DNA from: Telmatherina bonti
Taxonomy: Eukaryota > Chordata > Actinopteri > Atheriniformes > Telmatherinidae
Reading direction: 5' to 3'
Assembly (NCBI GenBank): GCA_933228915.1
Contig: OW121844.1
Location: forward strand, 20,743,275-20,807,274
Length of the DNA: 64,000 nt
In this document: one piece after another, positions 11,001-20,907 of the stretch
Layout of the letters: every line of letters begins with the position of its first letter
Position numbering within the stretch: the first letter of the stretch is position 1
Notes under the pieces: generated by a model
The model's input: only the letters and a program-made list of their open reading frames with translations
What the model was told of the DNA's origin: nothing
The model's database searches: none
Position numbers and translations under genes: made by a program

Positions 11001-14000
11001 AGTCGTAGTCTCGGTCGTCACGGACGCCGTCTTTCTCTCGCTTGCTGCGACTGTCTGCTTGCAGAAGAGACAAAACTTCAGACTTTTAACTGAACAAGCT
11101 TGATCGGGTAAAAGAGACAGAAGGCAGAAACTTCGAACAAGCAGCAGAGAAAACCAACAAACCGTCTCTACGCTCATGTCTGCGACCCTGGCTGGGCGGG
11201 CTCCTCTCTCTCTCACCCCGACTCCTCTCTCGGCCCCTGGAGTGGTGCCGGCTGGGGCTTGACCTGTCAGACTGCCGGTGGGGCGAGGTGTCGTGGGAAG
11301 CTGGAGGAGATCGAGAACGCCGGGAGCTCAGAGGTGAGGAAGCGGAGGCGTGAGCCGTGGAACTTCGGTGGTAGGAGGGAGAAGAGGAACGCCGCCGTCG
11401 AGGAGAGGGAGATTGGTGCTGAGCAGAGGAACCAGAGTGGGAGGAAGGGGAGTGGTGGCGTGGAGGTGTGGGAGTGCGCTGGTGGTGTGGAGGGGACGGT
11501 GACCTGCTGTAAAGAAGCACATGACCTCATTATGTCCAGCTTTTAATGAATTCACTAGTTTAAATAAGTTAGCGGTCTGTATGTGCAAACCTGTGAGGAG
11601 GGGAGGCGAGCACAGAGGTCTTGTGGGAAGAAATTTTGGGAGAGGTGGATTTCTTCCTGGTTGGGGGCGACATGTCCCTGCAGGGAGACGACACGCTATC
11701 AGAGCGGTCATCTGATGTCACCACTCGCTTGGCTTTGTGGGAACTGTCTGATCGGTCCCTACAAACACAAAGGAAAAGGCTAAATCAGTAAAGATGGCTG
11801 CAGATACAAGATGTGCTGAAGAACATACAGCTTAAGTCAGCACCAAACCAAGCTGTTTGTTATGGCTGCTGAAGACGTGAACTTAAAGTCAAAGGATTAA
11901 GAAAAAAAAAAAAAGCATCTTTCATCCAATAGAGGGAAGTCCACAAACTGTCGTTCGAGTATCTGCTTTGGGTTTGTGAAGATAAGCATCATGAACACGT
12001 CAGCAGAGCATTAAGCTCTCTGCTTTGCCTCTACGCTACATGTGTTAGGTGAGGTCCTATGAAATGTGTTTTACTTTTTTCCAAACTACTCTGGTCCTAT
12101 TTTTTCTCAATGATCTTCTTCAGGACAAACTCAAACAATCAGAGTGTTTGACAAGAGGTTTTCTGACATCAGTTTCGCCCAGAACAGAGGCAGCTTCATC
12201 ATAAGTTTGCTGTAGACACGTAGGGGCAGCATTTCTTCACTTCCTGGGCAACTTTGGTGTTTTGTGGTCAGAAGAAGGTTAGACTCATCTTGCTTTTGTT
12301 GTTTATTTGGCCCAAACACAGTGGAAAAACTCTTAGTTAAAAGAAAAAGCAAACAACATCCCATATGAGCGACGATGCTTGCTCTGTGTTGAGAGGTTTC
12401 TTGTATAAATTTATGTGCCGATTAAAGGACTCAGAGAATGAATAAATATGAGCACAACTGTATGTGTGTGTATGTATATATATATATATGTTTTTATGTA
12501 TGCATGTATGTTAGGCCTGTGACAATACGCTTTCATCCTGATTTGATTCGATTCTGATTTTTTGGGTGCTGATTTGATATAAATTGAGATTGTCGTTTTG
12601 TTTTTTGTTTTTTTAAGACTAAAAACAAAAACAAAAAAAATGTACAAAACTTTTTTTGCTCGGCATTTTTCTTGATTTCATTTAGGAAAAACAACACAGC
12701 AGCCAGTCCATCATTCTGCTGCTATAATGCCCAAGAAGACAAGTAAAAAGATCAATAAAACCAATAAAAATGACAACTTTAACGGAATCTTCTTATTTAT
12801 TTGTAGAAAAAGAAAATTGATTTTAAAATTGTAAAGCAAATATGTCCCAATATTCGATTATTTTGATTAGATTTCCCACCCCTAGTATATGTGTGTGTTT
12901 TTTTTTTTAAATTGCTCATATGGAGAGATGTGTCTGGAATAAAGATTCATAAAACAAATAAAATAAATATAAACACTTCCTGTTTTTTGTGTCAAATTCC
13001 GCGATTCCTTCCACATATTTTGCATCGTGGAAGTCACAGGACACTGGGGTCTTTCTGGTCTTTCTGAAGTTTACATGACAACCTGCTTCCATGTGTCACC
13101 ACAAATTAAATTAAAAAAAACCACACCAGAGTAATACAAGCTCCTTAGTTTACCTGCGCTTTTCTTTCTTCTCTTTATGTTTTTCGGTGTCTCGTCCACG
13201 GTCTTTCCCTTCCTTCTGCTTGTCTTCAGTCTTTTCCTTATTTTTGTGCTTGCCTTTGTGTTTCTTCACCACTACAGGAAGGTCTAGAGGGACAGGAGGA
13301 GGAGGACTAGGGGTACGGGGCCCTTTTTTCTTACTGTGGCCTCCTTTTGAAGACCTACCGAGATGAAAAAAACAAACATCACATTTCATTTTTACCGCAC
13401 AACTCAAGTAGTCACATATATAAATAAGTAACACTTAAAGAATCCTATAAAATGATTCATCTAAAGATAAATAATCTTTTCAGGAGCCTATTGTTCCCAC
13501 CAAGCCTCACAGGATGAGACTAGATATGATGCACATGTCCTCCAAACTCCTAAAAAATTAAAGTTCACCCAAATTTTCAAAAGCATGTTTCATTCATTTT
13601 ATGATCGGTGATAATAAACAGCAACATTAACCACATTCAATTACAACAGACACAAATAAAAGGAAACCCTGAATGTTTTTCAACAACAAAAATGATCAAT
13701 TTTCTATCTAAACCACAGAAACGGGGTTGACAAGTCTTCCTGAAGTGCACACCATATTTTATTTGCATCCTTGTCTGATGCCACCTCTGATGCTTGTCCA
13801 CAGTGACCATTTGAAAGAGCAGCATTTTGTAAAGTTTAAAATCTTCAGCTGCGTAGTGGCAGGTGTATGTTGTCGATTTCACCATTTAAAAAACAAATCG
13901 GTCTATAAGTATTGAGGCCACACATCCTCTCTGTCCTTCATTGGCTCTGATGTTTGTGCTCTGTCTATAAGTGTGAGTTAACAGAAAAAATGTCAACACA

Positions 14001-16177
14001 AACAACTAAACATGCAAAAAAAAAAAAAGAAAAAGAAAAAAAAAACCTTAAAGGTGTAGTATGTAAGATTTTCAATATTTTCAAAATAAATTAACTAATA
14101 AAATAACTACAATCATAATTAGATAGTTTTTTTTTTAAACATGTAGGTTCCAGTCTGTCCATATTTGATGTTTTATTAAATTACAAGTTTAATTAATGAC
14201 AAAAAGAACTTTTTTTTTTTTACTGGTAGGCAAACATTTAAGAAGGGTCTTTGTCATTAATTAAACTTGTAATTTAACAACACGTCAAATATGGACAGAC
14301 TGGAACCTACATGTTTAAAAAAAACTATCTAATTATGATTGTAGTTATTTTTTTAGTTAATTTATTTTGAAAATATTGAAAATCTTACATACTCCACCTT
14401 TAACAAAACAAAAAAATAGTAGTTTCTGAATCTCAAGTGTTAGTCAAGAGAAAAAGTTCAAACTGATTACACTGATTTGTGCCTGCATGTACAGGAAAAT
14501 GTTCGTACCTGACTGTTTCTGAAGCAGCCAAAGCGAGTGACGCCTTCTTCTCTTTCTTCCCAGAGCCGCCTCCTTTGGTTCCACTTTTGTGTTTTGGGGA
14601 ATTGCTGGACTTCCTCGATGATGGAGAGTCTTTGGAGCTTAACAGCTCAGGAGAGGACTGACGAACAGAGATTACGTTCAAATATGAAATTTTGACAAGC
14701 CCTCTTGAAGACATTTTCTTAAAAGAAGAAAACCATCAAGTTATTTCTTACTTTTGGCAAGGCTGTGGCTCTAGTTTTTGTGAGAGTTTCATCTTTCTTG
14801 ATAACAATATCTTCCCTCTTTTCCAAGTTCTCCTGCTCCAATTTCATCAGTTCTCGCTGGATCTTCTGGCGCTTCATCTCCAGGGATAATTCGTAGTCGT
14901 AGTCACCAATATCAGAATCTGAAAGTCAAACAAAAACCACATGCTTCTTTAAAACAGGAAAGGAAGCTTGAGTTGGAGCTTCCAACTCAATCTGTTGGTT
15001 TCCTTATATAGGCTATTATGAATTGGCTTTCATGTTTTTTTTTCCTGTCTGTAAAGCGTCTTGAGATGGCATTGCCGTGATTTGACGCTATACATATAAA
15101 GTTGAATTGAAATTGAAGCAGCGAAGTTTAAGTTTACACTGATGGCGATCAAATCAGCTCTCACAAACACATAACATTTGTAAACTACGTACCTTCACGA
15201 TTGGCTTCCCACTCTGTGGGCTCGTCTTCACTGGCTGGGGTACGCTCCTTTGTGATCTTAATATCCTCCTTCTCCCTGTGTCGGCCTCTGGAGGAATCTC
15301 TCTGCCATAAATAGAAAAGCATAAATGATCGATCATCACCATGTGAACTTTATTGTAATCATTCTGCTTTGTTCACTATTTGGACTAAAAGCAAAAACAG
15401 CAGATTCAGCCTTCATACTGTTTTGAAAGCACACATCAAGAAAGTAAAGAACTCACTCTCACGGTGGGGGATGTGGGCTCATCTAGGTCTCGCTTCAGGT
15501 TTTCCGGGTCAACATCCTGCCTTTTATTCTTCATCCTCTCCCGCAGATCACCTGTGGGTCGCTCTGTCGACCTGCTCCATTAGACACACACGAAAACCTC
15601 CAGATAAAATATCTGACCTGATCCAAACTGAGAAACAAGAATCAATCATGAATCAATCAGCACATGAGCAAGTTCCAATCTTCTTACCGATTAAAGCTAA
15701 ATCCTTTGCCTCGTGGCTGAGTTCCATGTGTGTAGCGACAAGTGTTGCCGTAACTGCAGCTACCGGTTTTCAGCCAATTTCTACATTGACTCTAAAACAT
15801 AAGAAAATAAATAAATACAGTGCGAATTAACCTCACGGCAATGATAAAAGTTAGTCACACAATATGAGTTCAAACAATAAAATACTGTTTTGTTTACTTT
15901 TGCTGCATGCAATTGACTTCTCAAATAAAATATAAATACTTTATTTTTGTATTGTATGTTAGAAGTCCAAAAAAACAGAGAAAAAAAAACTTTGAAGTCT
16001 ACATACATCAGCAGCATTACTGCCAGTGCTGGGGCCGAGTCTTTCAAACACGCTGGGCCGCCGAGATGGGGTGGTGGGGTTAGTGGTGCTGCTGGTTGTG
16101 GTGCTGCCGCCGCTGCTGCTGCTGTCAGATATGGTTTTTGAATTTTCCACTGTTACCTTCCGCCTGATCTTGGACAT
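2282..16177 (-). CDS. zc3h13: Zinc finger CCCH-domain protein 13 (m6A writer complex subunit), 3' end beyond the window
   Basis: Nuclear scaffold of the m6A methyltransferase accessory complex (with WTAP, VIRMA, HAKAI), which anchors the complex in the nucleus (family knowledge). The start at 16177 encodes MSKIRRKVTVEN, as in vertebrate ZC3H13, and sits one base inside its exon. Coding exons, 5' to 3': 16177-16007, 15791-15688, 15571-15457, 15301-15193, 14918-14752, 14657-14509, 13354-13154, 11758-11591, 11506-11163, 11054-10599, 10475-10230, 8252-7787, 7067-6955, 6581-5352, 5247-4555, 3158-3006, 2865-2665, 2445-2282. These total 5250 nt (1750 codons) and stay in frame. Order of parts: CCCH finger (about residues 58-92), helical segment with EMKRQKIQRELMKLEQE, RS/RE/RD low-complexity arrays, polyQ, acidic stretch, conserved C-terminal domain. 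The donor at 2281 shows another exon downstream; the expected C-terminal sequence is not found in 1-2281. One exon starts ambiguously (11506 or 11503) and the 7787/7067 junction is unresolved. Confidence 0.95.
3215..3741. mobile_element. Tc1/mariner-like MITE with TA duplication
   Basis: Starts CAGTTGTTCTCATATTTA and ends ATATGAGCACAACTG, inverted repeats flanked by TA on both sides, as expected for Tc1/mariner insertions. About 527 bp, no transposase. A second copy of the same family with better-preserved ends is at 18646-19133, and an isolated right end is at 12441-12461. Confidence 0.8.
3596..4517. repeat. 387-bp tandem repeat, about 2.4 copies
   Basis: The segment from AAAAAACAGTGT repeats with an exact 387-base period (copies begin at about 3596, 3983 and 4370); landmarks such as GTGATTATTCC fall at 3644, 4031 and 4418. 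Copies 2 and 3 are nearly identical. The unit joins the right end of the 3215-3741 MITE to its right flank. The third copy stops exactly at the MITE terminus. It lies inside a zc3h13 intron. Confidence 0.9.
4555..5247 (-). CDS. zc3h13: zc3h13 exon 15: Arg-rich exon with polyglutamine
   Basis: The exon encodes DRQDSRSHSSRRSSPDSERQ as in human, then an Arg/Asp/Glu array, a polyglutamine tract (about residues 1401-1418), leucine/proline-rich sequence (PPLLLQQPLQ) and more RERERDR sequence, ending at DSIDG. The MMMMDLPPHGDPRASGRGD stretch and the polyQ have no counterpart in the human protein as I know it, so they look fish-side expansions (inference). Confidence 0.9.
5033..5083 (-). repeat. Pure CAG triplet tract coding polyglutamine in zc3h13
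   Basis: About 17 uninterrupted CTG units on the plus strand, read as CAG (Gln) in the zc3h13 frame. It is a coding microsatellite with no synonymous CAA interruptions inside the run, so its length is likely to vary between individuals (inference). Confidence 0.95.
5352..6581 (-). CDS. zc3h13: zc3h13 exon 14: large disordered exon
   Basis: The largest exon (1230 nt, about 410 codons). It opens with GDKHRLLSQVVRPQ and closes with SRIDQLRRGEPSRSTSS, both nearly identical to human ZC3H13. Between them lie KKKTKSQKKGLKKG-type lysine clusters, an FSDWSDEEVSDR motif and an LRSPSNESAHR motif, also shared with human. The central part (PPLAAALPIAS, PLLSQEPPMLLQ) diverges. No structured domain is evident. 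Donor G|GTAGAT is phase 1. Confidence 0.93.
6582..6954 (-). other. zc3h13 intron between exons 13 and 14
   Basis: An ordinary intron with a long T run at 6666-6682 on the plus strand and no repeat I can name. Donor A|GTGAGC and acceptor ATGCAG|ATGG are canonical. Confidence 0.8.
7068..7786 (-). other. zc3h13 intron between exons 12 and 13
   Basis: About 720 bp, AT-rich, with A/T homopolymers near 7201-7256. No second exon or identifiable repeat is visible. The donor is unusual in either interpretation (see findings). Confidence 0.6.
7787..8252 (-). CDS. zc3h13: zc3h13 exon 12: Arg-Glu dipeptide array
   Basis: About 155 codons (residues about 744-899) of nearly uninterrupted alternating Arg-Glu with scattered Lys, preceded by a patch rich in RSEDRRDDRA and followed by REDARDDRPVRDTRDDRK. 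The matching human exon has the same composition, so this is a real exon, although its antisense strand also gives long open frames (Ser-Leu and Pro-Leu repeats). Such mixed-charge arrays act as disordered, condensate-prone segments in nuclear speckle proteins (family knowledge). The 3' boundary is uncertain: see the finding on this junction. Confidence 0.85.
9400..10040 (+). repeat. Interspersed repeat, copy A
   Basis: A block containing GTTAACCGGCTAAAAACCGC, TGACTTGAAGCGGGAGATCA, GCTGTAAACATGTTTATTTC and TCAACCCGGGAGGCTTCGTC. The same blocks occur in reverse order and orientation at 63270-63745. It lies in zc3h13 intron 11 (10229-8253). No coding frame or clear termini, so class unknown. 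The remainder of that intron (8253-9399) shows nothing recognisable. Confidence 0.7.
10485..10598 (-). other. GC-AG intron of zc3h13 (intron between exons 10 and 11)
   Basis: The donor reads AAAG|GCAAGAAC rather than GT. The only join that keeps frame and matches human (PEKG followed by S) uses this GC site with the acceptor TGCCAG|GCTC; the intron occupies 10598 down to 10476. It matches the AG|GCAAGT consensus of natural GC-AG introns. Confidence 0.85.
11759..13153. other. zc3h13 intron 7 with hAT-like MITE
   Basis: Intronic DNA. Contains the isolated MITE right end at 12441-12461, a short AT/GT microsatellite (12462-12490), and the element at 12512-12894 described separately. Nothing else is recognisable. 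Confidence 0.7.
12512..12894 (-). mobile_element. hAT-like MITE, TAGGG...CCCTA family, copy 1
   Basis: Begins TAGGCCTGTGACAATACGC and ends TTTCCCACCCCTA, with a recurrent core (CATCATTCTGCTGCTATAAT, AAGAAGACAAGTAAAAAGAT). Three other copies in the window (16853-17504, 28168-28562, 50839-51213) share the order and the ends; two of those run in the opposite orientation. Confidence 0.8.
14048..14402. repeat. Foldback MITE, TTAAAGGTG...CACCTTTAA family, copy 1
   Basis: About 355 bp forming an almost perfect palindrome: AGTATGTAAGATTTTCAATA on the left pairs with TATTGAAAATCTTACATACT on the right, and the inner blocks (ACATGTAGGTTCCAGTCTGT and its inverse) also pair around a short loop near 14210-14250. 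Related copies lie at 47555-47995 and 48388-48671. Confidence 0.9.
14980..15120 (+). mobile_element. LINE/SINE 3' tail remnant
   Basis: AAAGCGTCTTGAGATGGCAT ... ATAAAGTTGAATTGAAATTGA is a retroposon 3' tail; an inverted copy lies at 37634-37780 (TCAATTCAACTTTATTTATA ... GGCAATGCCATCTCAATTCG). It is in zc3h13 intron 4. Confidence 0.65.
15688..15791 (-). CDS. zc3h13: zc3h13 exon 2: CCCH zinc finger
   Basis: This 104-nt exon encodes the complete finger: CRNWLKTGSC-SYGNTC-RYTH fits C-x8-C-x5-C-x3-H, the RNA-binding CCCH spacing. It is followed by GTQPRGKGF, as in the human protein. All four zinc ligands are present. Acceptor TTAG|AGTC and donor CG|GTAAG are canonical. Confidence 0.95.
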
Positions 16178-16377
16178 TCTGCAGGACTAAAAATATGGCA
16201 AACAAGGCTTAATGAAAGCTTTTCTAGTGTCGCATTAATCAAATCAAAATTTAATTCTTGAGCACTTTTCATGCCATGGGCAACACAAAGTGCTTTACAA
16301 GATAAAATCAAGTCACAAGAATTAAAACAAACAGTCGATAACAAGACATTTTAAAACATTTAAATAACTGTCTAACA

Positions 16378-16579
16378 CACAGGTGTCAAACTTCAGTCCT
16401 TGAGGGCCGGTACACTGCAGGTTTTTGTTGTCTCCATGCTCCAACACACCTGACCGAAATTCATAAACAGGTTGACGTGGTGCTGCTGGATCCACTTGAT
16501 TTGAATTAGGTGTTGGAAGAGGGAAGCAACAAAAACCTGCCGGATACCAGCCCTCGAGGACTTGAGTTTGACGCCCCTG
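16378..16579. mobile_element. hAT MITE (CAGGGGTGTCAAACT family) with 8-bp duplication
   Basis: Ends CACAGGTGTCAAACTTCAGT and (inverted) CAGGGGCGTCAAACTCAAGT, with internal foldback CTGCAGGTTTTTGTTG. The 8-bp GTCTAACA occurs on both sides (16370-16377 and 16580-16587). This family is very common in fish genomes. Other copies: 45131-45314, about 60749-60910, and a half copy near 58655-58770. Confidence 0.9.
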
Positions 16580-16852
16580 GTCTAACAAAATGCACACCAT
16601 GTAAGACTTTAATAGCGATGTTCACAAAAAAATCCAATCCATTGACAGCATAGCAAGTAATTAAAAGGAATTAGCATGGTGCACTATGCTACTGATTCTC
16701 ATGAAATGCCATGAGGTGCAAAACAACAATTCTGCACAAAGCAAAGTCACAACCAAAACCACATATTTGCCAAAAAAAAAAAAATAAAATAAATAAAATA
16801 AAATAAATTATCAAAATCAAGGGTTTCTCTGTACTTTGATCTGCATTGTGAT

Positions 16853-17504
16853 TAGGGCTGAGACCATATGCTTTTGTCCCAATTCGATTCTGATTTTTTT
16901 AGGTGCCAATTTGATTTAAATTGCGATTCTCACAATTCTTTGATATTGATGATTTTTGTAGATTAAAACCAAAATAAATGTATGAAACTTTTTGTTTTAC
17001 TCGTCATTTTCCTTCATTTCAATTAGGAAAAAACAACAGAGTAGCCAGACCATCATTCTGCTGCTAAAATTCCATTATATTCTATTCTATTCTACCCTAC
17101 AGTCATTTAGCAGAGGCTTTTATCCAAAGCGACTTACATATGAGTGAGAACAACACAAGCCCAAACACACACACACAAAATCAAACATAGAAGACATCGT
17201 AGGAAGGTGCTAGTGGACTGTCCCATTGGACGCAGGTCCTTCCATGAAGTGATACAGGCTTTTTTTTTTGTTTGTTTGTTTACTCCCTTCCCACCCCATA
17301 ATATCACCTATGTTATAATACAAAGAATTAATACCATAAAGTTTGTTGCAAAATACCCAAGAAGACAAGTTAAAAGATCAATAAAAACAATAAAAATTAC
17401 ATATATAATGGATTATTCTTATTTATTTGAATAAACAAAAGAATTGTGAAGCAAAAAATCCCGATTTGCGATTTTTTTTTTTAAATTCGATTTTCCCACC
17501 CCTA
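16853..17504 (-). mobile_element. hAT-like MITE (TAGGG...CCCTA family), copy 2, interrupted by another repeat
   Basis: Starts TAGGGCTGAGACCATATGC and ends TTTTCCCACCCCTA, flanked by the perfect 8-bp duplication ATTGTGAT (16845-16852 and 17505-17512). Compared with copy 1, about 270 bp is inserted between CTGCTGCTAAAAT and ACCCAAGAAGACAAGT; that insert is annotated separately. Confidence 0.9.
17066..17352 (+). repeat. Fish interspersed repeat nested in the copy-2 MITE
   Basis: Contains CAGTCATTTAGCAGAGGCTT and TTTATCCAAAGCGACTTACA, a motif I know as widespread in fish genomes, followed by a CA run. It splits the surrounding MITE, so it inserted later. The sequence AAAAT occurs at both edges and may be the target duplication. 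Confidence 0.7.
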
Positions 17505-18017
17505 ATTGTGATAAATATTGACGTATCCTGCATCACAAACACACCTTTAAAAACCCATTTCACATTACAACTAAAACTTTCACATTACCTGAATTTAATA
17601 ATTTTGACAGATACTACTGTGCCTTTTTAAAGCAGACCTCTTGACAGAGGAACACTGAATGAACTAAAGAGGTTTCTGTTGTTCAGTAAATCCAAAACAC
17701 GAACAGATGCATTTTTCTGTCCTGCAGCTGCTAGATGCTAATCTAAAGTTAGCTATAATGCAGGCCAGCTTATAGCTGCTTAAAGTTCCTTGCTAACTAC
17801 ACGGTTATTATTCTGCTCCACTGTTTTATACGTATGTAAAGTATATAACACCCAGTGGGTTTATGAGTTACTATTAAATTCCCCTCGTGTTTGGAAATAG
17901 CAGTAAATAGAGGCTAATGCTAAAGTTAACTGTGTCATGTTTTATCTTAGGACGGGGCCTTGAAGCCGCCTCAGTCGCTGTACCTGCTAACATGCGAATA
18001 AAAATAAAGATCTCACC

Positions 18018-18645
18018 CAGGATATTGTTTCGGTGGCGCATCTACTTTAGTCCAGTCAACTGATTAAGCACTTGGAAAAAAAAATCAAGGTTTATTCTTT
18101 TAAATCAAAGGCAAAAACAGCCCCGAGTGCCTTCATATTGGCGGAGTGCCGGTCTTCTTCTATGGTGCTTTAACGAGCATGACTTTGCTCCGGAGTTGAT
18201 CATTACCGCCACCCCCGGATTTTTATTTAACATAAATGAACATAAATAACAAAACAAAACAAAAAAACAAAAAAAACAAACAACAAACAAACAAACAACA
18301 AAAAAAACATTTATTGATAGAGGAACAACCCCTCGAGATGCACCTTTTCGTTTTAAATAAAAGTTTTCGTTTTTGCAGTGTCTGCAAAAAGGAAAAAAAA
18401 GAAAGAAATTTACAAACAGTAAAAAAAGAATAAGTAAATGGATAAATAACAAAAGAACAAAATAAAAATAAATAACATACGTAATACATGCAATAGTCAT
18501 CATCAATCATACTTCCATACAAACACACACACAAACACACTACTCTCGTAATACCACCCTCCGACCGATGCTCAAAACCTGTACAAGTTAAATGCATAGC
18601 GACAAAGTGTGAAGATGTGATACTGATCTATATATTATTTATATA
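18018..18645. other. Region upstream of zc3h13 5'UTR exon
   Basis: Includes the likely zc3h13 transcription start (about 18.05-18.2 kb, locally less AT-rich) and an A-rich CAAA-type low-complexity stretch at 18240-18310. The open frames there are homopolymer artefacts. Confidence 0.5.
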
Positions 18646-19133
18646 CAGTTGTGCTCATATTTATTCATTCCCTTTCATTAAATATGGAAAAAAAACAGCT
18701 GCCTGTAAAATACGCTGAAATTGACTATAGTAATAATAAATAAAAAATTGATGAAAATCATGACATTATTTTCTAATTCTGGTTCAATAGAAATATTTTT
18801 TTTAAAAAGCAAACTAATAGGATAATTTATTACTTATTACATGACTCATAAACTAATATTTTGTTGAACAATCCTATAATGTTTCCGCTACAGTCAGGTG
18901 TTTTCTGTTCCTCTCAGTCAGACTTCTGCACCTGTTGACAGGTGTTTTGTCCCACTGTTCAACAGAAAAGTGCTCTAATTTGTCCAGGACCAATTTGTTT
19001 TTTTGTTTGTTTTTTCTTTCTTCAACTCAATTAAATAAAAAAACAGTGTCTTATATTACTAAATTATATTTTTGCAAATTTTTAATTATTGTTCCTTTTT
19101 AAATTGTCCAGTGAATACATATGAGCACAACTG
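18646..19133. mobile_element. Tc1/mariner-like MITE, second copy
   Basis: Starts CAGTTGTGCTCATATTTATT, ends ATATGAGCACAACTG, with TA on both sides (18644-18645, 19134-19135). Internal sequence matches 3215-3741 along its length (for example CCTCTCAGTCAGACTTCTGC). Confidence 0.88.
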
Positions 19134-19352
19134 TATATTAATATTATATTAATATATCATTTCATTCATATCTCAGATGTGGCATAATCATGTGAAATAA
19201 AATGGAAGCAGTATTCCTTCTGGATTAATTCTTCTTATTAATAGTCAGCAGCCTACATTACTTGTGATTTGTGTCACCATAACAGACAGAAACTGTAATA
19301 ATAAACATATTCAGCAGACATTTAAAATGAAATAAGTATAACTCCACGCGGT
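19134..19352. repeat. Right flank shared with the 3.7-4.0 kb region
   Basis: Matches the DNA just right of the MITE at 3742-3960 (CAGATGTGGCATAATC, ATAACAGACAGAAACTGTAA, AACTCCACGCGGT). Homology therefore continues past the MITE end, so the two loci share a larger repeat or duplicated segment, not only an independent MITE insertion. Confidence 0.8.
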
Positions 19353-20060
19353 ATTTTTTGGGGGGATCTCACATTCAAGATGTTAATTGGGAGAAACCCT
19401 GGCTTCTGCCTGGTAAATACTGCATTCACAACAAAACCAAATACATTCATTTTAAGATCTTTCATCATATTTTCCCAGTTAATGCTGTGATAATGCTGTG
19501 AACATATAGATAACTAATAAATGCTCATTTTGTGGGGCAGAAGTTGAATCTGTAACACATTTATTTTTTTTATCGAGAGAGAACCAAAATTTTCTTAGCT
19601 CTCTCATTTGATCATCTGAACCTCTTTAAGTGTTAAGGTGTGTGATTTAATGGCTCTAACAGCTCGAAGATCAATGAATGGGTGAAGAGGTGGTGGCATG
19701 GGTTGGCCCCATTTTCCCAGATGTTCTTGATTCTGCAGCACAGATAAGGGTGTTTAACCTCCAGAGGAGAGATGTGCAGTCAAATGATTCCTTGTTAATG
19801 TGTCGATGACCCCTTGGATTTTCTTCCTGTCAGCTGTGATGCGGTTATAATGAAGTATGTCAGAGTGTTCTCAACACAGCAGCAGTAAAAGGCCTTGAAC
19901 AGCTCAGATGACAACTTGTTCTTCTTAAGTATCATTAGAAAGTAAAGTTTTTGCTGGAACTTTATTAAGCAGAGCAGTGGTGCTGGCGTTCTGTGTGGGA
20001 TCCTGTAAGTCCCGGGGAAATTACAGCAAGAGACCCTTTCCACCAGTAGTTAGAGGATAA
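19353..20060. mobile_element. Degraded LINE fragments
   Basis: On the plus strand 19353-19620 translates with stops into NKCSFCGAEVESVTHLFF, resembling the Cys-rich C-terminus of L1/Tx1-like reverse transcriptases. On the minus strand about 20040-19795 reads ELFKAFYCCCVENTLTYF, resembling the end of L2/CR1-like reverse transcriptases. Both are broken. Assignment is from motif resemblance only. Confidence 0.5.
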
Positions 20061-20083
20061 ACAAACGGCACCAGATGTATTAG

Positions 20084-20100
20084 TAGTAGTAATATAAATA

Positions 20101-20135
<35 letters not shown>

Positions 20136-20136
20136 T
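20084..20136 (+). repeat. TAA/AAT trinucleotide microsatellite
   Basis: About 50 bp of nearly uninterrupted (TAA)n with a short imperfect lead-in. No gene overlap. Confidence 0.95.
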
Positions 20137-20770
20137 TGAGTGATTTGTCCACTTGATTTGAGCATCTACGATGTATTTTTTTATTTTCATTATATAAATG
20201 TTTTCATAAAATTAAAAAAGGACAAAAAACAGACAGAATTTTAGTAAAGTTTTCATTAAGAAAAAAAGCAAGAGTCAAAAAGTTTCTTTGCCTTTTAAAA
20301 AATGGCTATAATAATAAAGTAACAGTCAAATGGTCAATTTTGGCATTACATACCCAAACCAGCTGGTAGAAAAAGTTTAGGCAGGTTTATCTCCATATAT
20401 TGTTTATAAAAAAACCAAAACATTATAGTCACTGAAACATTTGCTATCCTGAAATCAAATCAAATGATATCAAACTTTATTTTATATCATTTCCATAAGT
20501 AATCCAAAGGGCTTTATAACATTAGAATAATTTCAAACTTACACACATACATGTGATGCATTATTCTGTAGTGCAGCTGAAAGACAGAATATAAAATATT
20601 ATAAAAATAAAAGACAATGAGATCAGAAGTGTGGGAGGAAGACTAACCTCAAGAATTGACAGAAATGTTAATATTCACGCAAATAATCTACTTTATTCCA
20701 CTTATTTCTTTTTACATCACATGACATCTATTGTACAGACGTTTGTGTTATTTGATTGTTAAACATCATA
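20137..20770. other. Spacer and distal 3' region of the cpb2-like gene
   Basis: AT-rich DNA with a retroposon 3'-tail-like stretch (20455-20520, ATCAAACTTTATTTTATATC). Nothing else identified. Confidence 0.5.
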
Positions 20771-20776
20771 TTTATT
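20771..20776 (-). terminator. Candidate poly(A) signal of the cpb2-like gene
   Basis: AATAAA on the minus strand, about 135 nt past the stop codon. A second AATAAA is at 20692-20697. Choice between them is not decided by sequence. Confidence 0.5.
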
Positions 20777-20907
20777 CCATTTAAAGCAACACTGATTATT
20801 CCAAAATGATATCTCCAAGATTCTTTATATGTAAAACAATGCAGCATTAAGCGCTCTGTCTCACCAAACTGCTGCAGATAATGAACTCAAAATTCAGGTC
20901 TAACTGT

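Larger units (their letters stand above)
16178..18017 (-). other. zc3h13: zc3h13 5'UTR exon, first intron and presumed promoter side
   Basis: A minus-strand donor (CTGG|GTGAGATC) at 18017/18016 pairs with the acceptor CTGCAG|A just before the start codon at 16178. This gives a noncoding first exon ending at 18017; its 5' end is not defined but probably lies within about 18.05-18.2 kb. The intron between holds two DNA-transposon derivatives, described separately. The exon assignment is inferred from splice signals only; the promoter is not recognisable from motifs. Confidence 0.6.

Noticed and set aside
15369..15830. 153-aa plus-strand frame
   Set aside because: Runs across zc3h13 exons 2 and 3 on the opposite strand; no resemblance to any family.
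18105..18597. 124-133-aa minus-strand Phe/Leu/Cys-rich frames resembling membrane proteins
   Set aside because: Produced by an A-rich/CAAA low-complexity stretch upstream of zc3h13; no homology or splice context.
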